Of a stretch of DNA of 64,000 nucleotides, positions 1-7,537 are shown one piece after another. Position 1 is the stretch's first letter. Every line of letters starts with the position of its first letter. Source of the stretch: Mycoplana rhizolycopersici (GTDB lineage Bacteria > Pseudomonadota > Alphaproteobacteria > Rhizobiales > Rhizobiaceae). The position numbers and the translations under genes are program-made. The notes beneath the pieces were generated by a model, which was given only the letters and a program-made list of their open reading frames with translations, had not been told where the DNA came from and made no database searches. The stretch lies in assembly GCF_013378445.1 (NCBI RefSeq), contig NZ_JABXYK010000001.1:248001-312000 (forward strand). Direction: 5' to 3'.

Positions 1-48
1 AACCATGCCGGCCCGGCCGTATGCGTAGCCGAAAATGCCGCGCAAACG

Positions 49-78
49 AAAAAGGCCCGAACCTGAAAAGGTCGGGCC
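49..78 (-). terminator. Intrinsic terminator downstream of amtB
   Basis: On the minus strand a GC-rich hairpin (GGCCCGACCT pairing with AGGTTCGGGCC across a short loop, one bulged base) is followed by a T tract. It lies about 65 bases past the amtB stop and should end the glnK-amtB transcript. Confidence 0.8.
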
Positions 79-142
79 AGAAGCGGTGCTTTCACCGTGA
101 CGATCTTGTAGGCCGCGCCGCTAGCCGGCGCGGCCGGGGGTC

Positions 143-1504
143 TTAGGAGTGGTAGGCAGCCTCGCCGTGCGAGGAGAGGTCGAGACCTTCGCGCTCGGCT
201 TCGACGGAGACGCGCAGGCCGACGATCACGTCCACGACCTTGTAGAGGATGGCCGAGACGATACCGCACCAGATGATGGTGATGACGACGGCAGTGAGCT
301 GCGTCATGAACTGCGAAGCGATCGAGAAGTCCTCAGCGCCCGTGCCGCCGAGCCAGGGTGCCGTGAAGATGCCCGTGCCGAGGGCGCCGATGACACCGCC
401 AACGCCGTGAACACCGAAGACGTCCGCCGTGTCGTCATAGCCGAACTTGTGCTTCACGACCGAGACGAAGAAATAGCAGACCGGCGAGACAATGATGCCG
501 AGGACGATGGCGCCCATCGGGCCGACCGAGCCGGCAGCCGGGGTGACGGCAACCAGGCCGGCGATCATGCCGGAAGCAGCACCCAGGAGCGAAGCCTTGC
601 CACGAGCGAAGGTTTCGACCAGCGACCATGCGAGGATGGCAGCTGCGGTGGCGAGGAAAGTATTCACGGTGGCGAGCACTGCGCCGCCGGATGCCTCCAG
701 GTTAGAGCCGGCGTTGAAGCCGAACCAGCCAAACCAGAGCATCGCCGCGCCGACGAGCGTCAGCGTCATCGAATGGGGAGCCATCATATCCTTGCCGTAG
801 CCGGTACGCTTGCCGACCATGATCGCGCCGATGAGGCCGGCGACACCGGCGTTGATGTGGACAACGGTTCCGCCTGCGAAGTCGAGAGCGCCCATGTTGA
901 AGATCAGGCCGTTGGCGTCCCAAACCATGTGGGCGATCGGGAAGTATACGAAGGTGGCCCAGAGGATCGTAAACAGCAGGACCGCCGAGAATTTGATCCG
1001 CTCGGCAAAGGCACCAATGATCAGGGCCGGCGTCAGGGCGGCAAAGGTCATCTGGAACAGCACGAAGATGTATTCCGGAATGACGACGCCGTCGGAGAAC
1101 GTGGCAGCGGTGCTGTCAACGGTTACGCCGGTCAGGAAGAGCTTGGCAAATCCGCCGAAGTAGGGGCTGGTCGAGCCGCCGAAGGCGAACGAGTAACCGT
1201 AGACAACCCATACGATCATCATCATTGCACCGATGACGGTGCACTGCATGAGAACGGAGAGCATGTTCTTGGCGCGAACGAGACCGCCATAGAACAACGC
1301 AAGGCCCGGAATGAGCATGAAGAACACGAGCAGGGTTGCAAGGAACATGAAGACCGTATCGGCCTTCTCGGGAACCGGCGCTGCGGCTGCTGCCTCAGTG
1401 GCTGCAGGTGCCGCCTCCTGGGCGAAGGCGATGACCGGCGCCAGCAGGCCGGTTGCGGCCGCGCCCACTAAACCGAGCGCGGTAGAAAACTTAGAAAATG
1501 ACAT
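143..1504 (-). CDS. amtB: Ammonium transporter AmtB
   Basis: Inner-membrane Amt/Mep/Rh family ammonium channel, 453 aa. A cleavable signal peptide (cleavage likely after AFA near residue 28) is followed by an alanine-rich linker and about eleven membrane segments. The DFAGGTVVHI stretch carries the conserved Asp and first pore His, and FGVHGVGG carries the second pore His. I chose the ATG at 1504 because GGGGAG sits 10 bases upstream; an in-frame TTG at 1513 is almost on top of that site. It follows glnK by 27 bases, the usual glnK-amtB order, in which GlnK plugs the channel when nitrogen is plentiful. Expression is probably driven by the nitrogen-type promoter before glnK. Confidence 0.96.
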   Translation of the reverse strand: MSFSKFSTALGLVGAAATGLLAPVIAFAQEAAPAATEAAAAAPVPEKADTVFMFLATLLVFFMLIPGLALFYGGLVRAKNMLSVLMQCTVIGAMMMIVWVVYGYSFAFGGSTSPYFGGFAKLFLTGVTVDSTAATFSDGVVIPEYIFVLFQMTFAALTPALIIGAFAERIKFSAVLLFTILWATFVYFPIAHMVWDANGLIFNMGALDFAGGTVVHINAGVAGLIGAIMVGKRTGYGKDMMAPHSMTLTLVGAAMLWFGWFGFNAGSNLEASGGAVLATVNTFLATAAAILAWSLVETFARGKASLLGAASGMIAGLVAVTPAAGSVGPMGAIVLGIIVSPVCYFFVSVVKHKFGYDDTADVFGVHGVGGVIGALGTGIFTAPWLGGTGAEDFSIASQFMTQLTAVVITIIWCGIVSAILYKVVDVIVGLRVSVEAEREGLDLSSHGEAAYHS

Positions 1505-1531
1505 CAGAGACAACTCCCCTAGCAGCCGTTC

Positions 1532-1891
<360 letters not shown>

Positions 1892-1960
1892 TCACCCACG
1901 GCCGAGGCCGTTTCTCCTTGCTGCCGCTTGGCATTCTGCCGCAGCCGCCGGACCTACACA

Positions 1961-1976
1961 TTCAAGGGGCGTGCCA
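1961..1976 (-). promoter_or_regulatory. Sigma-54-like (-24/-12) promoter for glnK-amtB
   Basis: On the minus strand TGGCACG-N4-TTGAA matches the -24 element perfectly. The -12 element reads TTGA instead of TTGC. The spacing is correct and the site is about 90 bases before glnK. RpoN/NtrC control of glnK-amtB is known in related bacteria. A clear NtrC enhancer was not found. Confidence 0.6.
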
Positions 1977-2040
1977 GATTCGATGCGAATCGTAAGATAT
2001 TGTTAAATAAAGGATTTATGTATCAGCCGCACCGCAAGCT

Positions 2041-2059
2041 AAAAAAGCGCCACGCGCTT
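2041..2059 (-). terminator. Intrinsic terminator downstream of tesB
   Basis: On the minus strand AAGCGC-GTG-GCGCTT forms a tight hairpin followed directly by a T run. It lies 34 bases after the tesB stop, separating tesB from the glnK promoter. Just upstream a second AT-rich hairpin (GCCTA/TAGGC) is visible. Confidence 0.7.
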
Positions 2060-2092
2060 AGCCTAAAAAATAGGCGATTTTTAAAAACCGCA

Positions 2093-2983
2093 CTATTTTT
2101 GTTCAATTGCCTTTTTGCGAATCAATCCCTCTTGCGCCACCGACGCAATCAACGCTCCGGAGCGGCTGAACAGGCTGCCGCGCGTCATCCCGCGCCCGCC
2201 GGATGCCGACGGGCTGTCCTGTGCGTAGAGGATCCAGTCGTCGAGGTCGAACGGGCGATGGAACCACATGGCATGGTCGAGGCTTGCGACCTGCAGTGTC
2301 GGATCGAAGACCGACGTGCCATGCCCGAACAGCGCAGTGTCGAGCAGCGTCATATCCGAAAGATAGCCGAGAACGGCAGCCTGCAGATGCTGCTCGTGGG
2401 GAACGCTTCCGGTCGCCCGCATCCACACATGGCGAATCGGCAGCGACTGCCCGTCCAGCGGCGGCGGCGTCAGTTCCACCGGGCGCAGTTCGATGGGGCG
2501 CGGCCGCTCCCAATAGTCGCGCACCGCCTTGGGCGCCGTGGCGAGGAACTGCCGCCGCGCTTCCTCATCGACGAGAACAGCCTCCGGCGGCGGCACGTCG
2601 GGAATGGAGAGCGAATGCTCGTAGCCGCCCTCGTCCTGATGGAACGAGGCGGTCATGAAGTAGATGGGTTTGCCGTGCTGGATGGCGATGACGCGGCGGG
2701 TCGTGAAGGTGGCGCCGTCGCGGACACGGTCGACATCGTAGAGAATAGGCACGCTCGGGTCGCCGGGGCGGATGAAGTAGGCGTGCAGCGAATGGATGAA
2801 GCGGTCGGCCTCGACCGTCCGGCTTGCCGCAATTGTGGCCTGAGCGATCACCTGGCCGCCGAAGACCCGCTGCCAGCCGACCTGCGGACTCCGCCCGCGG
2901 AAGAGATTTACCTCCAGCGTCTCCAGATCCAGGATGGACAGCAGTGCCCCCATGGGCGTTCTGGCGTCGGCAGCTTGCGACAT
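2093..2983 (-). CDS. tesB: Acyl-CoA thioesterase II (TesB)
   Basis: Double hotdog-fold thioesterase of 296 aa, close to the 286 aa of the E. coli protein, hydrolysing medium and long acyl-CoAs in the cytoplasm. The conserved LDHAMWFHRPF block carries the catalytic Asp, and ASVAQEGLIR near the C-terminus carries the catalytic Gln. The open frame continues far upstream through the divergent hydroxylase gene, but homology begins at the ATG at 2983, which has GGGGGAG nine bases upstream. It is transcribed divergently from the flavin hydroxylase at 3068 and ends at its own terminator. Confidence 0.93.
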   Translation of the reverse strand: MSQAADARTPMGALLSILDLETLEVNLFRGRSPQVGWQRVFGGQVIAQATIAASRTVEADRFIHSLHAYFIRPGDPSVPILYDVDRVRDGATFTTRRVIAIQHGKPIYFMTASFHQDEGGYEHSLSIPDVPPPEAVLVDEEARRQFLATAPKAVRDYWERPRPIELRPVELTPPPLDGQSLPIRHVWMRATGSVPHEQHLQAAVLGYLSDMTLLDTALFGHGTSVFDPTLQVASLDHAMWFHRPFDLDDWILYAQDSPSASGGRGMTRGSLFSRSGALIASVAQEGLIRKKAIEQK

Positions 2984-3067
2984 TTGGACATTCTCCCCCG
3001 GTAGGAAACTGATCCCGTGTCCTCTATATAGGTTGCACTGACCGCTCAAGGGCAGGGAGATTTCGCG

Positions 3068-4288
3068 ATGATCGACATTCTTGTGGCGGGTGGCGGCTAT
3101 GTCGGCCTGTCGCTCGCGGTGGCGCTGAAAAAGGCCGCACCGCATCTTGTGGTGGAGCTTGTCGATCCCGCACCGGCCGGCGCATGGCAGCGCGACGAGC
3201 GCGCCTCGGCACTGGTGGCAGCCGCGCGCAATCTGCTCGCCGTGCTCGGCGTGTGGGACAAGATCGAACCGGAGGCCGAACCGATCCGGCGCATGGTGAT
3301 CACCGATTCGCGCGCCGGCGATCCGGTCCGGCCGGTCTTCCTGACGTTCGAGGGCGCTGGTACGACGGAAGAAGGACAACCCTTCGCGCACATGGTCCCC
3401 AACAAGGCGGTGACCGGCAGCCTGCTGGAAGCGGCCGGATCGCTCAGCCTTCCCGTTCATTGGGAGACGTCGGTGGTCGACTTCGCGACGGGGCCGCACC
3501 TCACCGAAGTGACGCTGTCGAACGGCGAGGCCCGGCAGGCGAAGCTCTTGATCGCCTGCGACGGAGTTCGCTCGAAACTGCGCGACATCGCCGGCATCAA
3601 AACGGTGCGTTTCGAGTATGGCCAAAGCGGCATTGTCACGACCGTGGAGCATGAGCGGCCGCATGAAGGTACTGCCGAAGAGCATTTCCTTCCCGCCGGC
3701 CCGTTTGCCACGCTGCCGATGACGGGCAACCGTTCGTCGCTTGTCTGGACGGAGCGGACGGAAGATGCCAATCGCCTGATTGAGAGCGACGACCTGGTGT
3801 TCGAGGAAGAGCTGGAACGGCGCTTCGGCCACAAGCTAGGCACGCTGCGCGTGGTGGGCGGTCGCAAGGCGTTCCCGCTCGGGCTGACGCTCGCTCGCGC
3901 CTTCGTGGCACCGCGCTTTGCCCTGGCCGGCGACGCCGCCCACGGCATTCACCCGATTTCGGGACAGGGGCTCAATCTCGGCTTCAAGGACGTTGCCGCG
4001 CTGGCCGAAACGATCGTCGAGGCCGACCGGCTCGGCCTGGATATCGGGTCGCTTTCCGTGCTCGAACGCTACGAGACCTGGCGGCGCTTCGACACGTTCC
4101 GCATGGGGGTCACGACGGATGTCCTAAACCGGCTTTTTTCCAACGACGTCACGCCGGTGCGGGTCGTTCGCGACCTGGGACTGGGGATCGTCGATCGGCT
4201 TCCGGGTCTGAAATCCTTCTTTATACGGCAGGCAGAGGGCCTGACCGGCCGTAACCAGCCGCGCATGCTGGTGGGCGAGGCAATCTGA
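3068..4288 (+). CDS. UbiH/UbiF/VisC/COQ6-family FAD hydroxylase
   Basis: Flavin-dependent aromatic monooxygenase, 406 aa, of the type that hydroxylates the ring in ubiquinone biosynthesis. The N-terminus has the Rossmann GGGYVG motif at residues 8-13. The second FAD motif (GDAAHGIHPISGQGLNLG) lies near residues 288-306, as in UbiH, UbiF and VisC proteins. The ATG at 3068 is preceded by GGCAGGGAG. Which ring position it hydroxylates cannot be told from sequence, because alphaproteobacterial UbiH, UbiF and UbiL are hard to separate, so no symbol is given. It is convergent with the small Trm112-like gene. Confidence 0.88.
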   Translation: MIDILVAGGGYVGLSLAVALKKAAPHLVVELVDPAPAGAWQRDERASALVAAARNLLAVLGVWDKIEPEAEPIRRMVITDSRAGDPVRPVFLTFEGAGTTEEGQPFAHMVPNKAVTGSLLEAAGSLSLPVHWETSVVDFATGPHLTEVTLSNGEARQAKLLIACDGVRSKLRDIAGIKTVRFEYGQSGIVTTVEHERPHEGTAEEHFLPAGPFATLPMTGNRSSLVWTERTEDANRLIESDDLVFEEELERRFGHKLGTLRVVGGRKAFPLGLTLARAFVAPRFALAGDAAHGIHPISGQGLNLGFKDVAALAETIVEADRLGLDIGSLSVLERYETWRRFDTFRMGVTTDVLNRLFSNDVTPVRVVRDLGLGIVDRLPGLKSFFIRQAEGLTGRNQPRMLVGEAI

Positions 4289-4342
4289 GGCAATTGCCTC
4301 CGGCAAGCTCGAGCACCACCAAACGATACCTTGCGGCGGCGC

Positions 4343-4531
4343 TCAGTCCTTCAGTTCGCGCGCTTCGGAAATCAGCATGATCGGAATGCCGTCGCGGACC
4401 GGATAGGCGAGCTTGGCGCGCTCGGAGACCAGTTCGCCGGTGTCGGCGTGCCAGCTGAGCCGTCCCTTCGTCAACGGACAGACGAGAAGCTCGAGAAGCT
4501 TCGGATCGACGCTGTTCGTCTTGTTCTCCAC
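4343..4531 (-). CDS. Trm112-family small protein (UPF0434, YcaR-like)
   Basis: A 62-aa protein of the Trm112/UPF0434 family. It has one Cys in LLVCPLTKG and the conserved [13 protein letters not shown] block. The eukaryotic Trm112 activates methyltransferases; the bacterial role is uncertain. I chose a GTG start at 4531 because AGGAG stands seven bases upstream. The longer frame starting at 4564 would overlap the end of the LonN-like gene. It is the last gene of a likely three-gene unit with the LonN-like and thioredoxin-TPR genes. Confidence 0.85.
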   Translation of the reverse strand: MENKTNSVDPKLLELLVCPLTKGRLSWHADTGELVSERAKLAYPVRDGIPIMLISEARELKD

Positions 4532-4541
4532 CGTCGCGCTC

Positions 4542-5222
4542 CTATTGCAGCCGCGTGTCGACATCGCCGAAATTGCGCGCCAGCACGATCTCGGTAATCG
4601 CGATCAGCGTTTCCGCTCGCGTCTTCAGGTCCGGCGCTTCCAGCAGGGCCTGCTTCTCGGCCGGGCCGTAGGGCGACATCATCGACATCGAATTGACGAG
4701 GGTGGTGTTGCTTGCGCGTTCGACGCTCTCCCAGTCAGCCTCCAGCTTGTTGGCCTCGAGATAGGCCCGGAAGGCCGAGAGCAACGCCTCCCGGTCCACA
4801 CCGCGTTCGTCGTCGGCACCGGAGAGGTCGCTGATGAAGGGGGCGATCTTGAACGAACGATAGGCCTTGCCGTTCCGTACTTCGTTGATCAGCCGGTAGC
4901 GGCAGACGCCTGTGAGGGACGTGATGTAGCGGCCGTCGCCGGTCTCGGCAAAGGAGGTAATGCGGCCGATGCAGCCGACCTGGCAGAGCGCCGGAGCCTC
5001 GGAGGACGGGTCTGATACGACGTGGTCGCCAAAGACCGGCTGGACCATGCCGATCAGCCGGCTCCCGGCAAGCACGTCGTCGAACATGGAAAGATAGCGC
5101 GGCTCGAAAATGTTGAGGGGCAGTTGCCCTCCCGGCAAGAGTAGCGCGCCCGTCAGCGGAAACACCGGAATGACGCTCGGCAGGTCATCCGGCTTCAGAT
5201 AGCGTGCATTCCCAACATGCAT
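4542..5222 (-). CDS. LON-N (PUA-like) domain protein
   Basis: A stand-alone copy of the N-terminal substrate-binding domain of Lon protease, 226 aa. It has the typical opening [20 protein letters not shown] followed by [10 protein letters not shown], and lacks the AAA and protease domains. Its biochemical role is unknown, though such proteins are widespread in proteobacteria. The ATG at 5222 has GGGAAGG seven bases upstream; an in-frame TTG at 5243 is less likely. It lies between the thioredoxin-TPR gene and the Trm112-like gene, both in the same direction, which suggests a proteostasis-related unit (inference). Confidence 0.88.
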   Translation of the reverse strand: MHVGNARYLKPDDLPSVIPVFPLTGALLLPGGQLPLNIFEPRYLSMFDDVLAGSRLIGMVQPVFGDHVVSDPSSEAPALCQVGCIGRITSFAETGDGRYITSLTGVCRYRLINEVRNGKAYRSFKIAPFISDLSGADDERGVDREALLSAFRAYLEANKLEADWESVERASNTTLVNSMSMMSPYGPAEKQALLEAPDLKTRAETLIAITEIVLARNFGDVDTRLQ

Positions 5223-5336
5223 TGCATCGCCTTCCCGTCGCAATCACTTTGGCCGACATCCCTGAAGTTGCCGGCGGCGGTATGCCCTTGAAATGGGGTT
5301 TGCAGCGGAATTCTCAAGGTGTACCGCATGTTGCGG

Positions 5337-6293
5337 TCAGGAAAACAGGATCGACGACAGCTTGCGACGCGCAGCGATGGTTGCCGGGTCCTTCGGGCCC
5401 CACACCTCGAAGAACTGCAGCAGCTCTTGCCGGGCCGCATCGTCCTCGAATGTGCGGTCGCGCTTCATGATGGTCAGCAGGTGCTCTGCCGCCGCCCCGC
5501 GGTCCCCTTCGACGTTACGGATCTTGGCAAGCTTCAGCCGGGCGGCATGATCATCCGGGTCGGCGGCCAGCACCTGCTCGAGCGCCAGCGGATCGCCGAG
5601 CTTGCGCGCCTCCTCGATCTGGTCGAGCTGCTTCGACACAGCCGCGATCGCCGGGTCCTTGGCCATCTCTTCCGTCGCAGACGCCAGCGCCTGGCGGGCG
5701 TTGTCGATCTGGCCGGCGGCAATCATGCACTGCGCCATACCTGCAAGGGCTGCGGCATTTTCCGGATCGGCCTGCAGGATGGCACCGAAGAGATCGGCCG
5801 CGCCGGCAATGTCCTTCCCGTCCAGCAGCGTCTTCGCCTCGGCCAGGATCGCTTCGATCTCGGCCTTCTGGTCCGCGCCCGCGGGTCCGGCGATCTTGTC
5901 GATGAAGGCCCGCACCTGGCTTTCCGGAAGCGCGCCCATGAAGCCGTCGGCCGGGCGTCCGTCGACGAAGGCGACCACCGCGGGGATCGACTGAATTCCG
6001 AGCTGTCCGGCAATTGAGGGGTGATCGTCGATGTTCATCTTGACGAGCTTCACGCGGCCCGCAGCTTCGGTAACGACCTTTTCAATCACCGGCGTCAGTT
6101 GCTTGCACGGGCCGCACCAGGGCGCCCAGAAATCGACGAGGACAGGCTGCTGGCGCGATGCTTCGATCACGTCCTTGGCGAAGGTGGCCGTGGTGGTGTC
6201 CTTGATGAGGTCGCCTGCGGGCGCTGCTCCGCCATAGTTGACGGCGGCGTTCATCTGTCCACCAAACGACGTCGCATAGGGATTGTCGCTCAT
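5337..6293 (-). CDS. Thioredoxin-TPR protein (CnoX/YbbN-like)
   Basis: 318 aa: an N-terminal thioredoxin domain (about residues 30-130) with the redox motif WCGPC at 59-63, then a TPR-like helical C-terminal half rich in Ala and Leu. This is the architecture of CnoX/YbbN, a holdase that passes clients to GroEL/DnaK. E. coli CnoX lacks an active CxxC, whereas this copy keeps a full one and could be a true oxidoreductase as well. The ATG at 6293 is preceded by AGGAGAAGAAG. It probably heads the transcription unit with the LonN and Trm112 genes. Confidence 0.88.
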   Translation of the reverse strand: MSDNPYATSFGGQMNAAVNYGGAAPAGDLIKDTTTATFAKDVIEASRQQPVLVDFWAPWCGPCKQLTPVIEKVVTEAAGRVKLVKMNIDDHPSIAGQLGIQSIPAVVAFVDGRPADGFMGALPESQVRAFIDKIAGPAGADQKAEIEAILAEAKTLLDGKDIAGAADLFGAILQADPENAAALAGMAQCMIAAGQIDNARQALASATEEMAKDPAIAAVSKQLDQIEEARKLGDPLALEQVLAADPDDHAARLKLAKIRNVEGDRGAAAEHLLTIMKRDRTFEDDAARQELLQFFEVWGPKDPATIAARRKLSSILFS

Positions 6294-6351
6294 CTTCTTC
6301 TCCTGCGGACCCTCGCCCGACTTTCAATCGAATTCGCCACAAGATCGTATG

Positions 6352-6903
6352 TCAGCTGGTCACTTTCAAGACAAGCGGTTCGTGGCCGGTGGCCTCGATG
6401 AACCGCAGCAGATCCTTCGAGGCGATCGAGGTGGTGGCATCGTTGCGCAGCGGATGCGCGTTGATGACATCGTATCCCATCATCTCCTCGTCGATGATGA
6501 CCTTGACGTTGAGCCCGGTGTCGTTGATCGCGCCGAACGCCGTGACGGAACCGGGAATGACGCCCAGATACTCCATCAGCTTCTCCGCCTTCCCGAAGGA
6601 GACCCGGCTTGCGGCACCGATGACGGTGTGCACACTCTTCAGGTCGACGGTCGCATTCTCCTCGACGGTCAGCAGGAAGTAACTGTCCTTCTTGTCCTTG
6701 AGAAAAAGGTTCTTGGTGTGACCGCCGGGAATCTCATCGCGCAGCGCCACCGATTCGGCCACGGTGAAAACGGGCTCGTGCCTCATCGTCTTGTGCGCGA
6801 TGCCGAGACTGTCGAGATAGGCGAAGAGCTCGTCGTCGGTCTTCGGAGGGGTCGCGCCCTGCTGCATGTCGTCTTGCTGCATGTAGCTTCGCTGCATGTC
6901 CAT
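6352..6903 (-). CDS. ProX/YbaK-type prolyl-tRNA editing deacylase
   Basis: YbaK/ProRS-associated editing domain protein, 183 aa from the chosen start. Members of this family hydrolyse mischarged Ala-tRNA(Pro) or related species in trans. The conserved GGHTKNLFLKDKK block and the NPxR-like HPLRND motif near the C-terminus support the assignment. The start is uncertain: ATGs at 6903, 6897, 6882 and 6867 are all in frame and sit on a 15-base tandem repeat. The 6903 ATG has GCGGGA upstream, while the 6867 ATG would give about 171 aa, closer to the family length. Confidence 0.85.
   Translation of the reverse strand: MDMQRSYMQQDDMQQGATPPKTDDELFAYLDSLGIAHKTMRHEPVFTVAESVALRDEIPGGHTKNLFLKDKKDSYFLLTVEENATVDLKSVHTVIGAASRVSFGKAEKLMEYLGVIPGSVTAFGAINDTGLNVKVIIDEEMMGYDVINAHPLRNDATTSIASKDLLRFIEATGHEPLVLKVTS
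6861..6899. repeat. Imperfect 15-bp tandem repeat at the ProX gene start
   Basis: GCTGCATGT occurs at 6861, 6876 and 6891, exactly 15 bases apart. On the coding strand each unit brings an in-frame ATGCAGC, so the N-terminus reads as repeated Met-Gln-x-x-x and several start codons are available. Confidence 0.8.
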
Positions 6904-7092
6904 GTCTGGTCCCGCTCGTTTTCGCATCTATTCGTCATGCGCCCCATAAAGACGCGGCCTCGAACGTTGCTTAAGCCGGATGAAACGACGAGGCAACCGG
7001 CGACATGCCGCATCCTGGCTGCGCCATCGCCTGAGTTTCCGGGCTTTCCAAAGGGCGTCCGAAAATTTCTGAAAAATCCCGTCATTTCCCTG

Positions 7093-7121
7093 TTGCATTT
7101 GAAAATCGGTTAGGCCATATA
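7093..7121 (+). promoter_or_regulatory. Sigma-70-like promoter for tRNA-Gly
   Basis: TTGCAT, 17 bases, then CATATA, ending 61 bases before the tRNA. Spacing is ideal. This is a by-eye match. Confidence 0.5.
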
Positions 7122-7182
7122 GCGCCCGTCGCCGCAACGCAGCGACCTTCGGCCACCAACTACCCCAGGCCGTCGACGATGA

Positions 7183-7257
7183 GCGGGTGTAGCTCAGGGG
7201 TAGAGCACAACCTTGCCAAGGTTGGGGTCGAGCGTTCGAATCGCTTCACCCGCTCCA
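7183..7257 (+). tRNA. tRNA-Gly (GCC)
   Basis: A complete cloverleaf: acceptor GCGGGTG pairs with CACCCGC, D-arm GCTC/GAGC, anticodon stem CAACC/GGTTG around loop TTGCCAA (anticodon GCC), five-base variable loop, and a T-arm with the TTCGAAT loop. Discriminator T and an encoded CCA end at 7257. It decodes GGC and GGU glycine codons. It has its own promoter and terminator. Confidence 0.97.
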
Positions 7258-7276
7258 TTCTTCCAAGACGCTGCAA

Positions 7277-7300
7277 GCCTCGGTTCGCCGGGGCTTTTTT
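7277..7300 (+). terminator. Intrinsic terminator of tRNA-Gly
   Basis: GCCTCGG-TTCG-CCGGGGC hairpin (one G-T pair) followed by six Ts, 20 bases after the tRNA. Confidence 0.9.
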
Positions 7301-7451
7301 GCGTTTTGGCGCATCTGGAATCGCAGAAATTGCGCCTGATATTTCCATCGACGGTTTCGTGAATGTCACTCTGAGCGAGTGTCGGTCTCTAGTGTGCAAT
7401 CCACCCTGCACCTTTGGTTGAGACGGTGACTGATTTCTACAACTTCGATAG

Positions 7452-7480
7452 TTGGGGCTGCGCACGGAACGACTTATAGT
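7452..7480 (+). promoter_or_regulatory. Sigma-70-like promoter for the RTX gene
   Basis: TTGGGG, 17 bases, then TATAGT, about 58 bases before the start codon. The 7301-7451 stretch before it holds no gene I can support. Confidence 0.5.
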
Positions 7481-7537
7481 ACAGCCAGTGTGGCGCCCGC
7501 AGGACTAGCGCCTGTTTACCCGAATTGAGGACGCAGC

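Noticed and set aside
149-1471. Long plus-strand frame antisense to amtB
   Set aside because: It mirrors amtB codon by codon, has no homology and no ribosome-binding site; it is a high-GC coding shadow.
2984-3832. Upstream extension of the tesB frame
   Set aside because: The frame runs through the divergent hydroxylase gene. Homology and ribosome-binding site place the start at 2983.
7160-7465. 101-residue minus-strand frame across tRNA-Gly
   Set aside because: It runs antisense through the tRNA and its terminator.
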